Below, in pieces: positions 41,085-54,496 of a stretch of 64,000 bases of DNA (position 1 is its first letter; every line of letters starts with the position of its first letter). Below the pieces are notes generated by a model. The model worked only from the letters and a program-made list of their open reading frames with translations, searched no databases and was not told the DNA's origin. The translations under genes were made by a program, and so were the position numbers. Origin of the DNA: Lingula anatina (Eukaryota; Brachiopoda; Lingulata; Lingulida; Lingulidae); contig NW_019775752.1 of the NCBI RefSeq assembly GCF_001039355.2, positions 32,414 to 96,413 of the forward strand, read 5' to 3'.

Positions 41085-41889
41085 TTACAGTGCCTTCTGT
41101 TGTGAAGCTAGTGATGCCAGCATGCGGGCATGATTATGGTACACAATGGTGATTTCAGCGGGTCTTTGTTCCCAGGGCTCTCCATCAACTTGCATCGGGG
41201 CCTTGCCACCAAAGAGTATGATCTAAAACAAATTGGTAAAAAGAGTTTGCATGTTAAATAGCTGGTTTTCCTCTTACCAAATGAATGGTTTACCACCCAT
41301 GCTCAAGTTATGTATGATTTTATTTTTCTGTACATTAGCTGCACAAACATGTACCATACTAAGGTTCTCTATATATATATTCAAATCCATTTATTCAGAT
41401 ACTGTCCTACCAAATAATTACAGAAAAAATTAGTGCCGCAGAGAGATTTCAGTTACCTTAGCCATTTGGAAAGATGGAAACTAAACAGATGATTAACAAC
41501 AGGAAATATGAAAGATCATTAGTACAAATAATGTGCTTTATGAAATACTTTATTACCAGATACAAAACAGCCATAGCCATACCTTGACTTTACTTGCCTG
41601 TCCCAGCCGTAGTGGCTCAGCCAAGCCAACCTGCATCTGGGCTATGTGGAAGGAAGAGTAAATCCCCATCACTTCTAAAGCTCCATCATTATACCTGGAG
41701 CAAAGGAGACATTGTCAATATTAAATACTTACAACTAGAGACTGAAAGACATTCAGACACCTTGCAACAAAATGTTGGTAAAAAAGACAAAAAATTCTAA
41801 TTATGAAAAATAATCAACTTCTGTAGATTAGTGATTTTACACATGGACAAAATGTTATTTTATCTATGTATTACAATAAATTATAAGTA

Positions 41890-41943
<54 letters not shown>

Positions 41944-44900
41944 ACTACTACCTTTACCTTGATTTTGGAATGTCTTTTCCCATGCCCCATGGCTGACAGC
42001 CACCACCCCAGCTGCCAATGTTAAGAACCACAACCCCCTCAAGATCAGGCAGGCTTATCAGCTTGTCATCCATTTCCAACTAAAAAAAAAGAGAGTACAG
42101 TTATTTTATCCAAATTTGATAAAGGATATATATGTGAAGAATATTTTCATTTCAATATCCTGTCATGAGTTTCCTAAGGGAGGATCTAAATTTCACTCAT
42201 ATTTAGTTGATGTTGAAAATTTGTGACTGCATCTTTCTTCACCTTTGAAAATATCCAAAAATCTTCATAAGCTTTTGGTGCATTTTCATATTATTCTAAA
42301 AAGCCCTCGTAACATATTTATGAAAATATTGGTGTAACACGTACATTTAAACAAATGTAAAGACTCCAATACATGGGCTGATGATGTAATCAAGTAAAAA
42401 TGTTTTGCAAAATCAATCAAAAATGCCAATCCAACCACCTACAGTCATTCTCAATTCTAATTTTGGTGCATGTTTTTTATTGGAACCATTTAAGAAATAA
42501 GTGACTTAAAGAGCTGGCACTCGTGCACAATAAATTAACACAAGGTGATGCCTTATACCAAACAGGTTTTCAAAACAGGTGAATTCCTTCACAGAGTAAT
42601 GCTAATAAAACTTTCAACAACTTTACCTTTGAGCTAGAGCACTGGTGTTCGGTAGGGAATTTCTTATTTGAGAAGTTTTGATAACGCCATTCTTGGGATA
42701 TTTGCAGCTAATATCCAAGGAGCACGAGTTGAAAAACATACCCCAACATATGGAGGGCAAATACATAATAGAATAAAGATCTGCCCTAACTTATTACATT
42801 TAATGAAGGGAACTAAAGGGATTTTAAGCTACTTACCGTACCAAAAACGACATGCTAGATTTCAATTTTGAAAAAAATCTGTACTGACATATGGATAGCA
42901 AATACTGGCATATAAGTTACATGCCTTACATCTAAGGTTAGTTAAAAGGATTTGGGGAGAATCAAACCAACATCAATACTCATATCTCTAATTCTTGTTT
43001 TAGAACAAAGGATATACACTGTAATGTAAAACTAATAATCCATGATAGTGAAATAAGTTCAATTTTAAACAAAAACATATCTGGAAAACAAGATGTACAT
43101 GTATATTTACATCATTTTGTTTTCCAGATACTTTTGCACACAAAATATGCACAATCTTTCCTTTTACATTTGCAGTAAAACACTTCTGAGATAAGGCCAA
43201 GTAATAAGGCAAGGCAAGCATGGGGTGTGCCATTACATGAGATGATATATGATTCTTGGTATGGTGAGCAGTGAGCAGGCAGGCAACAAATGACTATCCT
43301 GAATTATCCTGTATATCATAACATGGTGTGAAACAAAAAAATTAGAGTCAAATCTAATTTTCAAATTGAAGTCAAATGCATAACTAAGAAAACTACTTTT
43401 AATAGGACAATTGCGAGTCTATATACACTAGCTTAATAAACTGACTTCTTCTGGTCAACCTACCAAATTTATTTCTTTTACAAATACCTGTTACTCACAA
43501 CAAAGAAATATCCCAATATCTCAACAAATGTATATCAAATTCTCTTCTTAAACTCTTTGACCGAGTTTCCAATCAAAATAATAAATCATATATTCAGAAA
43601 AATTCACACCAATCCTGTGCATATACAATGGATGATAATCACCTGTTGTTCCCATCTTTTCCCCTCCCCCCCAAAGACTTTTCCATCCAGTGTATACTCT
43701 TAAGTAAATTGATGGCTATAATATGTGACAATAGAGAAGTATAGGTGCTGCCAGTCGCCACTGCTGTAGTGTCAAGGCAGTTTGAGTTATCTGATGTGAC
43801 ATGGGAGGAGGACACAGCTACGTGCTGTGTACAGGAGGCACTCACCACTATCTTCTGATGGAGGTCCTTGCATTCTCTTTCCAGAACATCTTTTGTCCCA
43901 TATGTGAAGTACCAAAACTGAAAGATTAGACACTTCATATTGTATTGTACAATTTATATTATATTGTATTGTACTGTACTGTACTGTACTGTACTGTACT
44001 GTACTGTACTGTACTGTACTGTACTGTACTGTACTGTACTGTACTATACTATACTATATTATATTATATTATATTATATTATATTATATGACAGTGCATT
44101 GGAGACACTTAACAAGAAACCATGGATTTTGCAAATCTCATTTGTAAATCTTGTTTACAAAAGTCCCTACATGCCGCAGCCTAAAAAGCCTTTAAAAAAC
44201 CTTTAAAGAAACAAATGTAAACCACTCTAAGGAGGAAAATCATTTCCAACCACTCATTCAGGAAATGCCAATAAAAGCTAACAAGAACAAGGTTCCTATC
44301 TTTATATATAGCACTCTGAAAATGAGCATCAATGAAATTAATTTCTTTCTCTCTGGTCTGAGGTAATGTAAAATCTAACCCAGTCACTAATCTTAGCCAA
44401 AGCACACATATGCTTTTTTATCTGGTGTTTCAAATGAGATTCTTTTTCATAATACTTTGTTCTAAATTTAAAACAAAAAAACATCCATTCCCAAAGATTC
44501 TTTTTAATGAATTGTCAGTGCTAATTATTATAAACCACACTTAATAGCAAGTATTTCTTAAACTTGAGCAAGATTTGAAATGTTGTAGTTGAGTCAGACA
44601 TACATGTTACACTACTACTCAAGATTTGACTAAGCAGGAAAAGAAAAGGCAATAACACACTCACATAAAACAGCTGTTACAACTTCCCAACCAAAATTTA
44701 ATTACTACTTTTAAACTTTGGCAATACAGAATTCAGCAAAATCACTTTTGATGTTGTGATTAAGATGAGCTATGCAAAAGTAGAAAATTAATGAATTTTG
44801 TACAGCAACAATATGAAAACTGTTTCACAATTAGTCCTGCACAAGAGGATAAAAATATCTATTAAGTATTTATTTCATGATGAATATTTAAGATAAAAAA

Positions 44901-47900
44901 AGAATCCTTTATATGTGTATCAGACATTCTTCTACTAAAAATGACAATAGCCTTTCTGAACATAATTTCTAATAACACCCCACATACACAGAATGTGAAT
45001 AAGTGCCAAGAATGGTATGCAAGAACACTTTGCCATACCAGTAGATCTTTTAATTTCTTTTGGCTGAAAACCTCATTTCTGCTGCCACCATCTGAACCAA
45101 ATATTCTGAAATAAAATCTCAAAAGAATATCTTTTTAAATCTAAAGGGCCACAGATGCATGTAATATGTGCCAAGCAATAACTGAAATATACTTTTGTGC
45201 ACAATCTCGGGTGGCATCTTTTGCTTGTCTAACAGTATAAATTGTAAGAACAACACTGTATTTAGTCCACACAAAACAGGGCCTTAACAGTACTCTAATG
45301 GTGCCCACACATAGTTCACTTGTAAAAACAATGGCTTTACAATGACCTATGTCTATGCCTTATAGTTTTAATAGCTGCGCCTATAATTCTAACAGGTAAG
45401 CACCTATATGCATAGCTATAAAACATCAATGCTTTTCCATTAACTTGTCTCTAAAGAAAGAATGCATTCATTTAAAAGACATGAGGTCTTTCATCATTTG
45501 TCTGTTTTCTCTTGATTTCCATTCATCTTCAGCATTATTCTGAAACATAAGAGAGAGAAAGGGTGCACAATATAGTGCAGGAAGACCAAAATGAAACTCA
45601 TTAAATCTCAGGATGAAAGTATTTTTGAACTAAAATGACTGCAAAAACACAACAGGAGGATTCTGAATGTTGTAAAAAAAACAGTACTCATACAAGATCT
45701 CAATGATATTCCTATTTGTTACGCAGACATTTTATTAAATTTGCTATTACAATGGCACCCTATGTGCCGAACAACCTCCTCTCATGTCTGAGATCTGTTC
45801 CACAAATTATTTCTAAACCAGTATATTACAGTCATAAGGAGACATGCACCCATTACTATTGCCCTAATACTCCTTATGCTGTTTAAATGACGCATTAATC
45901 TCTGCTTGGCAGGTAAGATAACATCAGACGCATGACATAAACTTGTATGCTTTATTGTTATGATATACCAAAAGTAATATGATATTTTCATTATATATTC
46001 CTTGATTTTCTAACAGTGATTAAGAGATCAAGATCTAGATTTCAATCTTTAAAAAAACTATCTGGCCCTCCCTAAACTAAGCTGAATAATGTTTGATGCC
46101 TAGATGTATGTTTTTTGCAAAATGGCAGTTGTCATATCATCAACAATACTGCAGGTACTTCATTTTCATACCACATCAAGCATCCTACCCAAGCTTTAAA
46201 AAACAGCAATTAAATATTGTAGTTCGCATTATTCTGGGTTCCAGTATTCTACAAAGAGAACATTACTTTAAGAAATTTACAAGAATAACCCACTGCACCC
46301 TTCTCAAATTATTTGTATAAGGGGGGGGGGGTCTTCAAGCAGCAGTTTTTGAGCAAGCTGACTGCAACAGGCAGAATTTTACCCTAATCTCCTTGGGTGT
46401 CATACTTTAAAGAAAATTGTTAGGTGCTGGTTATAAATTGCTACCTTTTCCCTGTAATGCATCAACTTAAAAGCCTTCTTAATGCACTGGCAGTGGTGAT
46501 AATAACGAGATGTGGGGCCATGGACAGTAAGATGATTCCTAGTAAAAGAGAGAGTTATAAAAAGGAAAAAAAACTGTACCTCAAATCGAAAGATTTTTAA
46601 GAATCCACATCTCTATAAACATCTATTTTAAATTATCATTAACAGAAAACTTTGTTTACCAAATCAAAAAGCAACAGCATCATTACCAAAGGAAAAAAAT
46701 TACCAGTCTTGATAAAATATGCTAGTAAAACAAATTTACAAACCAGACTCACAAAATGTAGCTCACGTACAGCATGCAGCCTTTGATGGATAAAGAAAAA
46801 TGTATGTTATGTATTCATTATTTTTCTAACATCAGACCACGCACTGCAGCAGTTCAACTACAGGTGTGAAGAACAGTAACTCAGTAACTCCAGTATTTTT
46901 TATCAAAGGAGGGGGCTCTCTGAAAACTAATTAAATCTGATGTCTGTAGTTCACGCTATACCTTCAAATCTTTTTCATTTCAGAGCCATTTCAATATTTT
47001 TTGCTCTTTCTTACAAATATTTTCTGGTCATAGATAGTATACCCATATTTCCTCTGTAAAGTTGCTTTACGATAGGAAACAATGAACGGCAATGTTTTCA
47101 GCTATAATGTATAAAGGTGCATTTTTTTAAACAATCAACCGTATAATTTATGAAGACAGTCTGGTGCTAAGGTTGCACTGGTACAACAACATGTCTTTTA
47201 TAGCAAGAAATAGCAATATTGCTGTCTTAAAATACCTAGTAATTCACCCTTATATCCAATAAACCACATACTTTGTGACACTATAGCTGTAATGACTGTA
47301 AGGGGACACCTTCTGCTTACTTTACGACTTTAAAATGATTATCTATGACAAGGGGGTAGGGTAGCCTAGTTAAGCTTGATGCTCAGACTGTCCCTCCTTT
47401 GGTGACAATAAGGCGTTGGACACCTTCTGGCGTCTCTGCTATCATAATTGTCAACTCAAGGTAATTCAATACACAAAGTCAACAGTGACATCAAGATGGC
47501 AACAAAGTCACAGCAAGAGTTGCTGAGAGAAGTGATGAGATTCAATCACCAAATTTTTTTCTCAATGGAGAAATTTCAGAACAAAGTTGATTTTAAGAAT
47601 GTTACTGTATACAAATAGCCGGCAGTGATTGTTGAAACAGAATTACCCATTAAAGTTCCCTAAGGGCCTATTTTCTCGGTGGGTAGTGGATTAATTTCCA
47701 TTAGTTATTTTTTTCTTAGATTGGTCCTCTTTGATGTTCTTGATGGTGATGGTCCTAGAATGTTACTAAGCAGTTCTTCACGAGGTGTTATCTTGAAATC
47801 TTTCTTCCATAGAGAATCCTATAAAACACTGCAACCTGGTGGGCTTGACTTTTATTACCTGTTTAAAAGGGAAAAAATCATGACCACTTAATTTGGTCAG

Positions 47901-50837
47901 GTGAACAGAATATTGTCACCACAGGGGGGATGGTTAATGTCCACTTTTTAATGGTCATCACCAGACTATTTCTGTTATTTATTATGTGATGAATTTTACA
48001 TTAGACCACATGTTTGTTTCCTAAATATATCCCAAGTTTCCATTTTTCACAAAACAGATGAATAATGATAGCTCAATCCCAAATGTCTTTTTTGCTCAAT
48101 TCTTTTTCTGCTTCATGGTGCATTACAAACTGTCGCAACCTTTAACAGTTTTTCATGAAAAACTCCATTACCAACCCGAATTTAATCCAGTTAAGTTATC
48201 CCATCATATAATGTCTTATTTATAAAATCCACTTAAATTATTCTATCCTGACATCTATGTCTATACCCTGCTGCTGTGTCAAAGCTTTAATTTCTTACTA
48301 GATAATCACAAAAATCTTTTAAGGGGCCTATCGATTTCTGCTTCAAAATGTCAGTGTGACTAAGTGAAAATTCAATCCTAAATTGATATTCTTATTTCTT
48401 CTTCAAAGTGGCCATTTGGTCATGGGGTGATTTCATGCTTGGACTGTACATAAACCATAGACACCTGAAGTCTGCCACCTTGCAGTGTCAGAAAACAATA
48501 TTGGGGAAGTTCAGGCAAAACAGACATTATCATGACTCATTCCGCACTGGTGGGTTTAAGCTTTCTTTGATCAATTAAATTGGAATTCTTTCTACTTCTA
48601 CTTTTGAAGTTCATATCTTATATTATGAAAAATAGATATAATAAAGGAAATTACATATGAAGGGGTATAAAGTCAATTAATTTTCTGTAAAAACTGAAGT
48701 TTTAGCAGTTTTAAGTTTAGAAGTTTTAAAATTCTTTAGTATTCTAGAGCAATAAATCTGAAAATTCTTTTAAAAAATACACCACATTCTACCAGTGGAA
48801 ATTAAATGATATGATCTAGTTTTCCAGTTTATAACCATTCATATTAACAGAAAAGGGGGAATCTTTGAAGATACTTAAGATCGGAGGACCCACGCTGCAA
48901 GAAATCTGCAGGTCCTTCTAATTCTGTGCTGGTCTGAATTGAGTATTTTATTTTCATTAGCCTATGTTAGCATGTGATTCATCTTAGTTACAGTGGCCTA
49001 CATTCATTTATGTGCATTTTTTTATTATTTGAAATTATGTGCATTTTCATCATTTGAAATTCTAAAAAAGAGAGAAACAGTACATGGACAGTACTTTGAG
49101 AGATATAATTAAAAAAATTTTCAGTTTGCACACGCACCAGGTTTACTTCAGTTTTACTTTCACTAATTATTTATATCAGAGAGCACAGTTCTCTAAAGAA
49201 TAACTTAATTCAGGCCAAATCATTTGTTGTATCAACATTTCTCAGTACCATACCTATGACTGATTATTGCCACAATGATATAATCCCATACTAAACTGGT
49301 ACTCTTTCAACATTGAAAACTTTTGAGTTAACTATTGCCATGCACCATTAATACAGAATACAGACTCAGCATGGAGATGTAAGAACTTTTAACAGAGGCT
49401 AACAGTAATATTATTCAAAACCCTTGGCACCTTGGTGTGAAATCTACTGAAACATTATAGAGGAGGGCAAAGTGTCTACAACATAGAGGGATTTGTTGAA
49501 ACACCTGGGGTACAGGCCACTTTGGAAATTTCATGACAATGATGCTTATGTCCATGTCTTAAAGTATCAAAGCTCCTGAGGCAGAGCAATCAATTAACAT
49601 TAATATGTGGATAGAGACAGAGTCCTGATAGCACCAGGATAGGGTTTGTTCACACTGGAAGAAAGACAGACCGAGATCTGAAGAATTCCATTTAATATCA
49701 GTATAAGATCATCAGCCAAGCATTAGGCCAACTGACCATTTGGTCATATGTTGTGCTTAGGTAGACAATCTGCTGTCTGGGCTGGTGACAGATTTAAAAA
49801 AATGAGTCATGTTATCAGAAACAGCCACATGCACTTTAGCTCACAAGGCTTCCACAAGATTTTGAACTCTTTTTCACCATTATTTGGGACCCAAACTGCA
49901 AAGAACTTAAGGTCATGTTTAAGTCGATACATGTCACAGTATGAGAAAATGGAGAAAATTTCGATAACTTTTTATCAAAATACATCACAGAACCTCAAAA
50001 GTATAAGAAAATCTATTGCCAGAGCCTTTCCAGTCCATGTGAGTGTGTGTGTGTGAACAGTCCAAACATTGCATGTCTCGCTGGTATGGACAAAACTGTT
50101 TTTGTTAGTGTACCTCTACCACCATTAAATGTCTATAAGGAGAACATAATTGCCTCTATCACAATAGTATACCAATGAATAACACTACTATTTGGTAAGG
50201 TAACTCCCTAACTTCCTGACTTCTGTTCATTAATAGTCTTGATGTTGAATGCAAAAACGACCATCAGGGCTTGTTCACAATACCATGTGAATACTCACTG
50301 AAGATAAATGGTTGTAAAATTGTACAAATATTAAGGAAAGCAAATATTTTAAGGCTGGTATATTTAACTTTATGTTGACTTCATTACTGACAGCCCATAT
50401 ACCCACACCATTTCATAAAAGTGAAATTTAGTGAATTGTATGTATCACTATTAAATTTCACAGGTATTGATGAAAAATAATGTTTACTGATCATTCACTA
50501 GTACATTGATGCCTGCAGCTATTCAGTAATATTAAGCCAAAGCAGACTTTTACAGTGTAAGTGTACTAATAAATAAGAACTAAACCTCATGCTAAAATAG
50601 ATGTGTCCACAAGCACAGCAAGAAATCCATCTTATAAGTGATATTTGATATCTCAGGTGGTCTATTTCATATACACTCAATGGATTAACATGGCTTTAAC
50701 TAACTAGCATACCTATACTAACAGAACAATATCCATTTCTCACTGTTACGGTATCATGTACATGTGTTAGAAGTGAAGATACACTGACCTCAAGAACTTC
50801 ATTCTACAGAACAACCAATGAAATAGACCCAAAACTG

Positions 50838-50909
<72 letters not shown>

Positions 50910-51432
50910 AGGAACTATACATTTGAAAGTTATTTAGTGATATAGGTGCATATCCCCAAATGACTATGTATGGGACATAAAAGTTACTACATGGATCGTA
51001 TATTATTTTAATTTTGGAAGGCTACAGTTACTTATTTTAAACAAAAGAAGTAATATCTAAATGGCTTTCCCCATAAATTTTATGAAGTTTCAACTGAAAA
51101 AAATGGAAGATAATTCAGATAAATCCCTTCTTTCAACAACTCCTATAAAATTATGACAGGACCTGCCATCTATTGGCATATTTGATAACTCTGATAAAGA
51201 AGACTACTGTAACAATAACTGTTGGAAAGTGATAAACAAAACTAACATGTGACAGTTTTTCATTCATATTTTTTTTCCTTTGTTTTTTTTTTCTTGTTGT
51301 CTTGGTCTGGTTTTTAAAAAAAAATTTTATATATTATAAGTGCTACCCAAACCTTCAGTATCAAGCATTCAAGCTACAAACTTTCATTATAAAAAGTGTT
51401 AATTTTATTAACCCTATTCCATACACAGCAAT

Positions 51433-51471
<39 letters not shown>

Positions 51472-54400
51472 TGTGTGCACATGCATGTGTGTGTGTGCGT
51501 GTGTGTGTGTGTATGCATGCATGCATGCGTGCATGTGAATGTGTGTGTATACAGAACTACCATACATACTGTATACTGTAGTTCTGTTGTTTATAAGTAG
51601 AAGTTGTTTATAAGTAGAAGTTAGATTTCTACTTATAAACAACCTCCTAGAATAAAAGCTGTCTGCACCTCATTTACTTTGCGTAAGTTAAAATCAAGCT
51701 TATGAAAACATTGGCACACAGCGTTTGCTGCAATCACAACTCAACATTGTGTTAGGTGTGATCACCACATCTCTCAAAACACAATCCAATCAGATTGTAA
51801 CACATTTCTCATTAACCAAAAACAAAATGCTTTCTTTATTGTATGCTAATGAAAATTAATGATACCTGATAGATATCTATAAGAATTGGCCTTTAATACT
51901 GGACATTAAGTTTAATGACATTGAGTTTTATAATATATTTTCAGCACCACTGTCTATATTGAGCTTGTTCTAACTACCCTGAAAATTTTATTTTACAGTC
52001 AAATTGGATAAATACAGTTTAAAAGAACTAAAAACATTAAACTACTGCATAAAAGAACAATACCTTGTTAATAAATCTGCTTCCAAACAGACTGGGACGG
52101 CTTTCTCTGTGTTTGTGGAAGTTCAAGGCAACCAGGGCATCCACACCAATGGAAGCATAGTTATTCATGATCAGCACCTGTGAATTACAAATGATTATTC
52201 AAATACTACAGAGGGTTTTAGGGTATATAACAGACCAGCACACAAGCCCTTATATGTATCCTTCATATTTTCTATTTTCACCATCAATATAACTTTGAGT
52301 TCAGGCATGTGTGTACACACACATGGTCAGGTTTGGGCTGTAGGTAGAAATTCAAATGGCCATTATGTACCACTTACCTAGGGGCAGGCACATGTCCAAA
52401 ATGAATCTAAATACAAAAGAATACTGACATACTGTTATACTGTCAAAAATTGAGATTTTTTTGAGTATTCTTACCTTGCTCCTGCTGGGAATGCCAAAAC
52501 GCTTCTGGGAATTAATCTCCACCTTCCATCTAAAAGAGCAAAGACATAAACACTGTTATAAATATAAAATTAATCAAAAAATATGCAAATAAATAATTTG
52601 GAAATAAATTTATGAATTTACTTTATATCCTGATTAACTTCAGATGTCAATAACAAACATGTATTTCTAAACATTCTCAAATATACCTCAAACCTGAACA
52701 TGTATCAAGTTTAGCATAGTTGACTTCAGTTCCAAAAACAGGTGCAAATTACAGTGAGTTCATAATTTTATATCCTTTTTACATTCACTATTCACATGAG
52801 AAAAAAATTAACTTAAATTATGAAAATCCACTCATTTAACCGACCTGTCCAGGTTGACAACTCTCGCTGTTTTGATCTGGTTCAGAATGTATGTGACGTC
52901 CACCTCCCTGGTGTATCCTGGGCCCCACCCTAGCACCCTGGACAGGTCATTGCCTGTCCCCAGGGGCAGGATACACACCTCTGGCAACTTCTGGAAACAA
53001 AAAGGTACAAGTTTGTAACATTACGTTAAAATTAAACAAATTTGAGCTTACTGAAGAAAAAGCCACTTCAGGGCATTTGAACACTATTCAAGTTCTGTAA
53101 AAAGTACATCCATTTTCTTTTGGTTGAAGGGTACCACAAATAGTATGTGGCATAATTATCTTGCAGGCAGATGAATGCTGCACCAGTGAAAATTGATGGA
53201 CTCAAAATCAGACAAGTTCAAGCAGAAATTATACAAGTATGTGTGCAATGATTGTGACCGCAAAGACGTCTACTTTATATAGACAAAGACATCTGTAATT
53301 AGTAAGGAAAAACAGAAATGGAGCTACATATATGTGTCCAGTGTATGGGATAATGCATAATTAAACACAAGAGTTGTATTGGAAAATCAATTACCCTAAA
53401 CTTGAGGTTGTCTATTGCACTGAGCACCCAGCCTACTGTACCATCTCCACCACACACCAGCACTCTACAGGTGACATCTGGGACAAGATGAGCCCACTCC
53501 AAACCATTCCCTGGTGGCATATCAGCCAGATCTATCACCTACATAATCAATAAATGGAAAGTTAATATCAAGTTTTAAAAAACATTCTTCAACGAAGCAT
53601 TTCAGGTTGTCATAACTAAATATCGAGAGAAAAACACCTTTCACAATTGAGCGAAAAAAATGCTATATTAAAATTCAAGATTTAATTGTTTTTCCATAAG
53701 ATGAATAAGTGTTCAAAAAGATAAACCATCTTCAAAACTAAATAAAGAGTATATAAATGTTTATCACATGAATAATAAAGTAACAAAAACCATGCATAAC
53801 CTGTGCTGGGTTTAGTAGCCCTCTAAACACCTGCAGGATATGCTCTCCATCATAATTTCCACTCTTTCTATTCGCAATCACAACCAGTGGCCTCCAGTCT
53901 TCTGAGCTTGGATGGAGCACTTTCCCAACTTTCCAGTGCCGTCTGCCTTTAAAGCCAACCAGTTTGAGCTCCACTCTGTGCGGTGGGACTATGAAATCTT
54001 TGAATGCTCCCAAATCGCAAATTTGTATGTATCCAGCATTTTCATGCCTGCATTCCTCATGGATGGTTCTTTGGCACCAGCAGCAACGGAAATCACACAG
54101 CTCAGGACGAATTCCACACAGCTCACCACAAATGCAACACCTGCTACTAAGCGGGAGATTGCCATGTACCCAGTGATGTGTGACTTCAGACTTAGACGCA
54201 AGAGCTTTACAAGGTAGGTTCCCATTAGCTTCCTTCATATTGTGATCATTAACACATATTCCACAGGAGCCACAGAAAGCTCCATGCGATATATTTTCCC
54301 CACTGACAGCACAATATGTTGGCTTGTCAAAGGCATCAACCATGGACCAGCGGTGGCCTTTACTTATGTCTCTAGCTGGAACTTCATAGTGCCTCTTTCT

Positions 54401-54496
54401 ACGACATCGGTAGATTTGACAGATTATTACTGTCAGTATGACTGCACCACTCACATATACAACTGCACCTATGAGAGGTGGCATTATGGGAAGCAT
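41085..54496 (-). CDS. DGKE: Diacylglycerol kinase epsilon
   Basis: Nine coding exons: 54496-53801, 53538-53395, 52990-52845, 52529-52475, 52177-52064, 43917-43846, 42079-41958, 41694-41583 and 41222-41085 (stop TAA). All phases agree and give 532 residues (human 567). I chose the ATG at 54496 because an in-frame TGA lies upstream. The order of parts is: an N-terminal hydrophobic segment (about residues 8-29) followed by a basic patch, as in DGK-epsilon; two C1 zinc-finger domains; the kinase catalytic domain with [11 protein letters not shown] and [17 protein letters not shown]; then the accessory domain ([48 protein letters not shown]). The enzyme phosphorylates diacylglycerol to phosphatidic acid at membranes in the phosphatidylinositol cycle. 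The first C1 domain has lost one zinc-binding Cys (Ser65). Intron 5 is 8.1 kb long. Confidence 0.95.
41892..41943. repeat. (TC)n microsatellite
   Basis: A nearly pure TC/CT run, read as (GA)n on the DGKE sense strand. It begins about 15 bp inside the intron after the donor of the exon ending at 41958. Confidence 0.95.
42080..43845 (-). other. DGKE intron 6
   Basis: A 1.8-kb intron between the exons at 43846-43917 and 41958-42079 (donor GTGAGT, acceptor with a long T run then TAG). Nothing beyond AT-rich sequence is recognised. Confidence 0.6.
43954..44089. repeat. Pentanucleotide microsatellite (TACTG)n to (ATATT)n
   Basis: About fifteen TACTG units grade into ATACT and then ATATT units, so period 5 is kept while the sequence drifts. 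On the DGKE sense strand it reads (CAGTA)n and lies about 40-130 bp upstream of the acceptor at 43917. Confidence 0.95.
50840..50903. repeat. (TA)n microsatellite
   Basis: About 32 uninterrupted AT dinucleotides in DGKE intron 5. Confidence 0.97.
51437..51547. repeat. (GT)n / (ATGC)n microsatellite
   Basis: Imperfect GT repeats with GC interruptions, then an ATGC tract (about 51512-51532) and more GT. Alternating purine-pyrimidine sequence of this kind can adopt Z-DNA. Open frames across it are by-products. Confidence 0.95.
51551..51643. repeat. Two adjacent hairpins / direct-inverted repeat
   Basis: ACAGAACTAC (51551-51560) pairs with GTAGTTCTGT (about 51577-51586), and an inner ATAC/GTAT can extend the stem. 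Next, TTGTTTATAAGTAGAAG occurs twice in tandem, and its reverse complement (51627-51643) follows after 7 nt, allowing a 17-bp stem. Both lie next to the GT microsatellite. Confidence 0.8.

Larger units (their letters stand above)
43918..52063 (-). other. DGKE intron 5 (8.1 kb)
   Basis: Donor GTATTG, acceptor CTAATCTTTCAG. It contains the (TACTG)n, (TA)n and (GT)n microsatellites, an 11-G run at 46321-46331, a pair of hairpins at 51.55-51.64 kb and a possible 67-nt cryptic exon at 45039-45105. No gene is recognised. Confidence 0.65.

Noticed and set aside
43940-44206. 88-codon open frame (YCTVL-type repeats)
   Set aside because: It is a translation of the pentanucleotide microsatellite.
51302-51642. 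Cys/Val- and His/Thr-rich open frames
   Set aside because: They are translations of the GT microsatellite on both strands.
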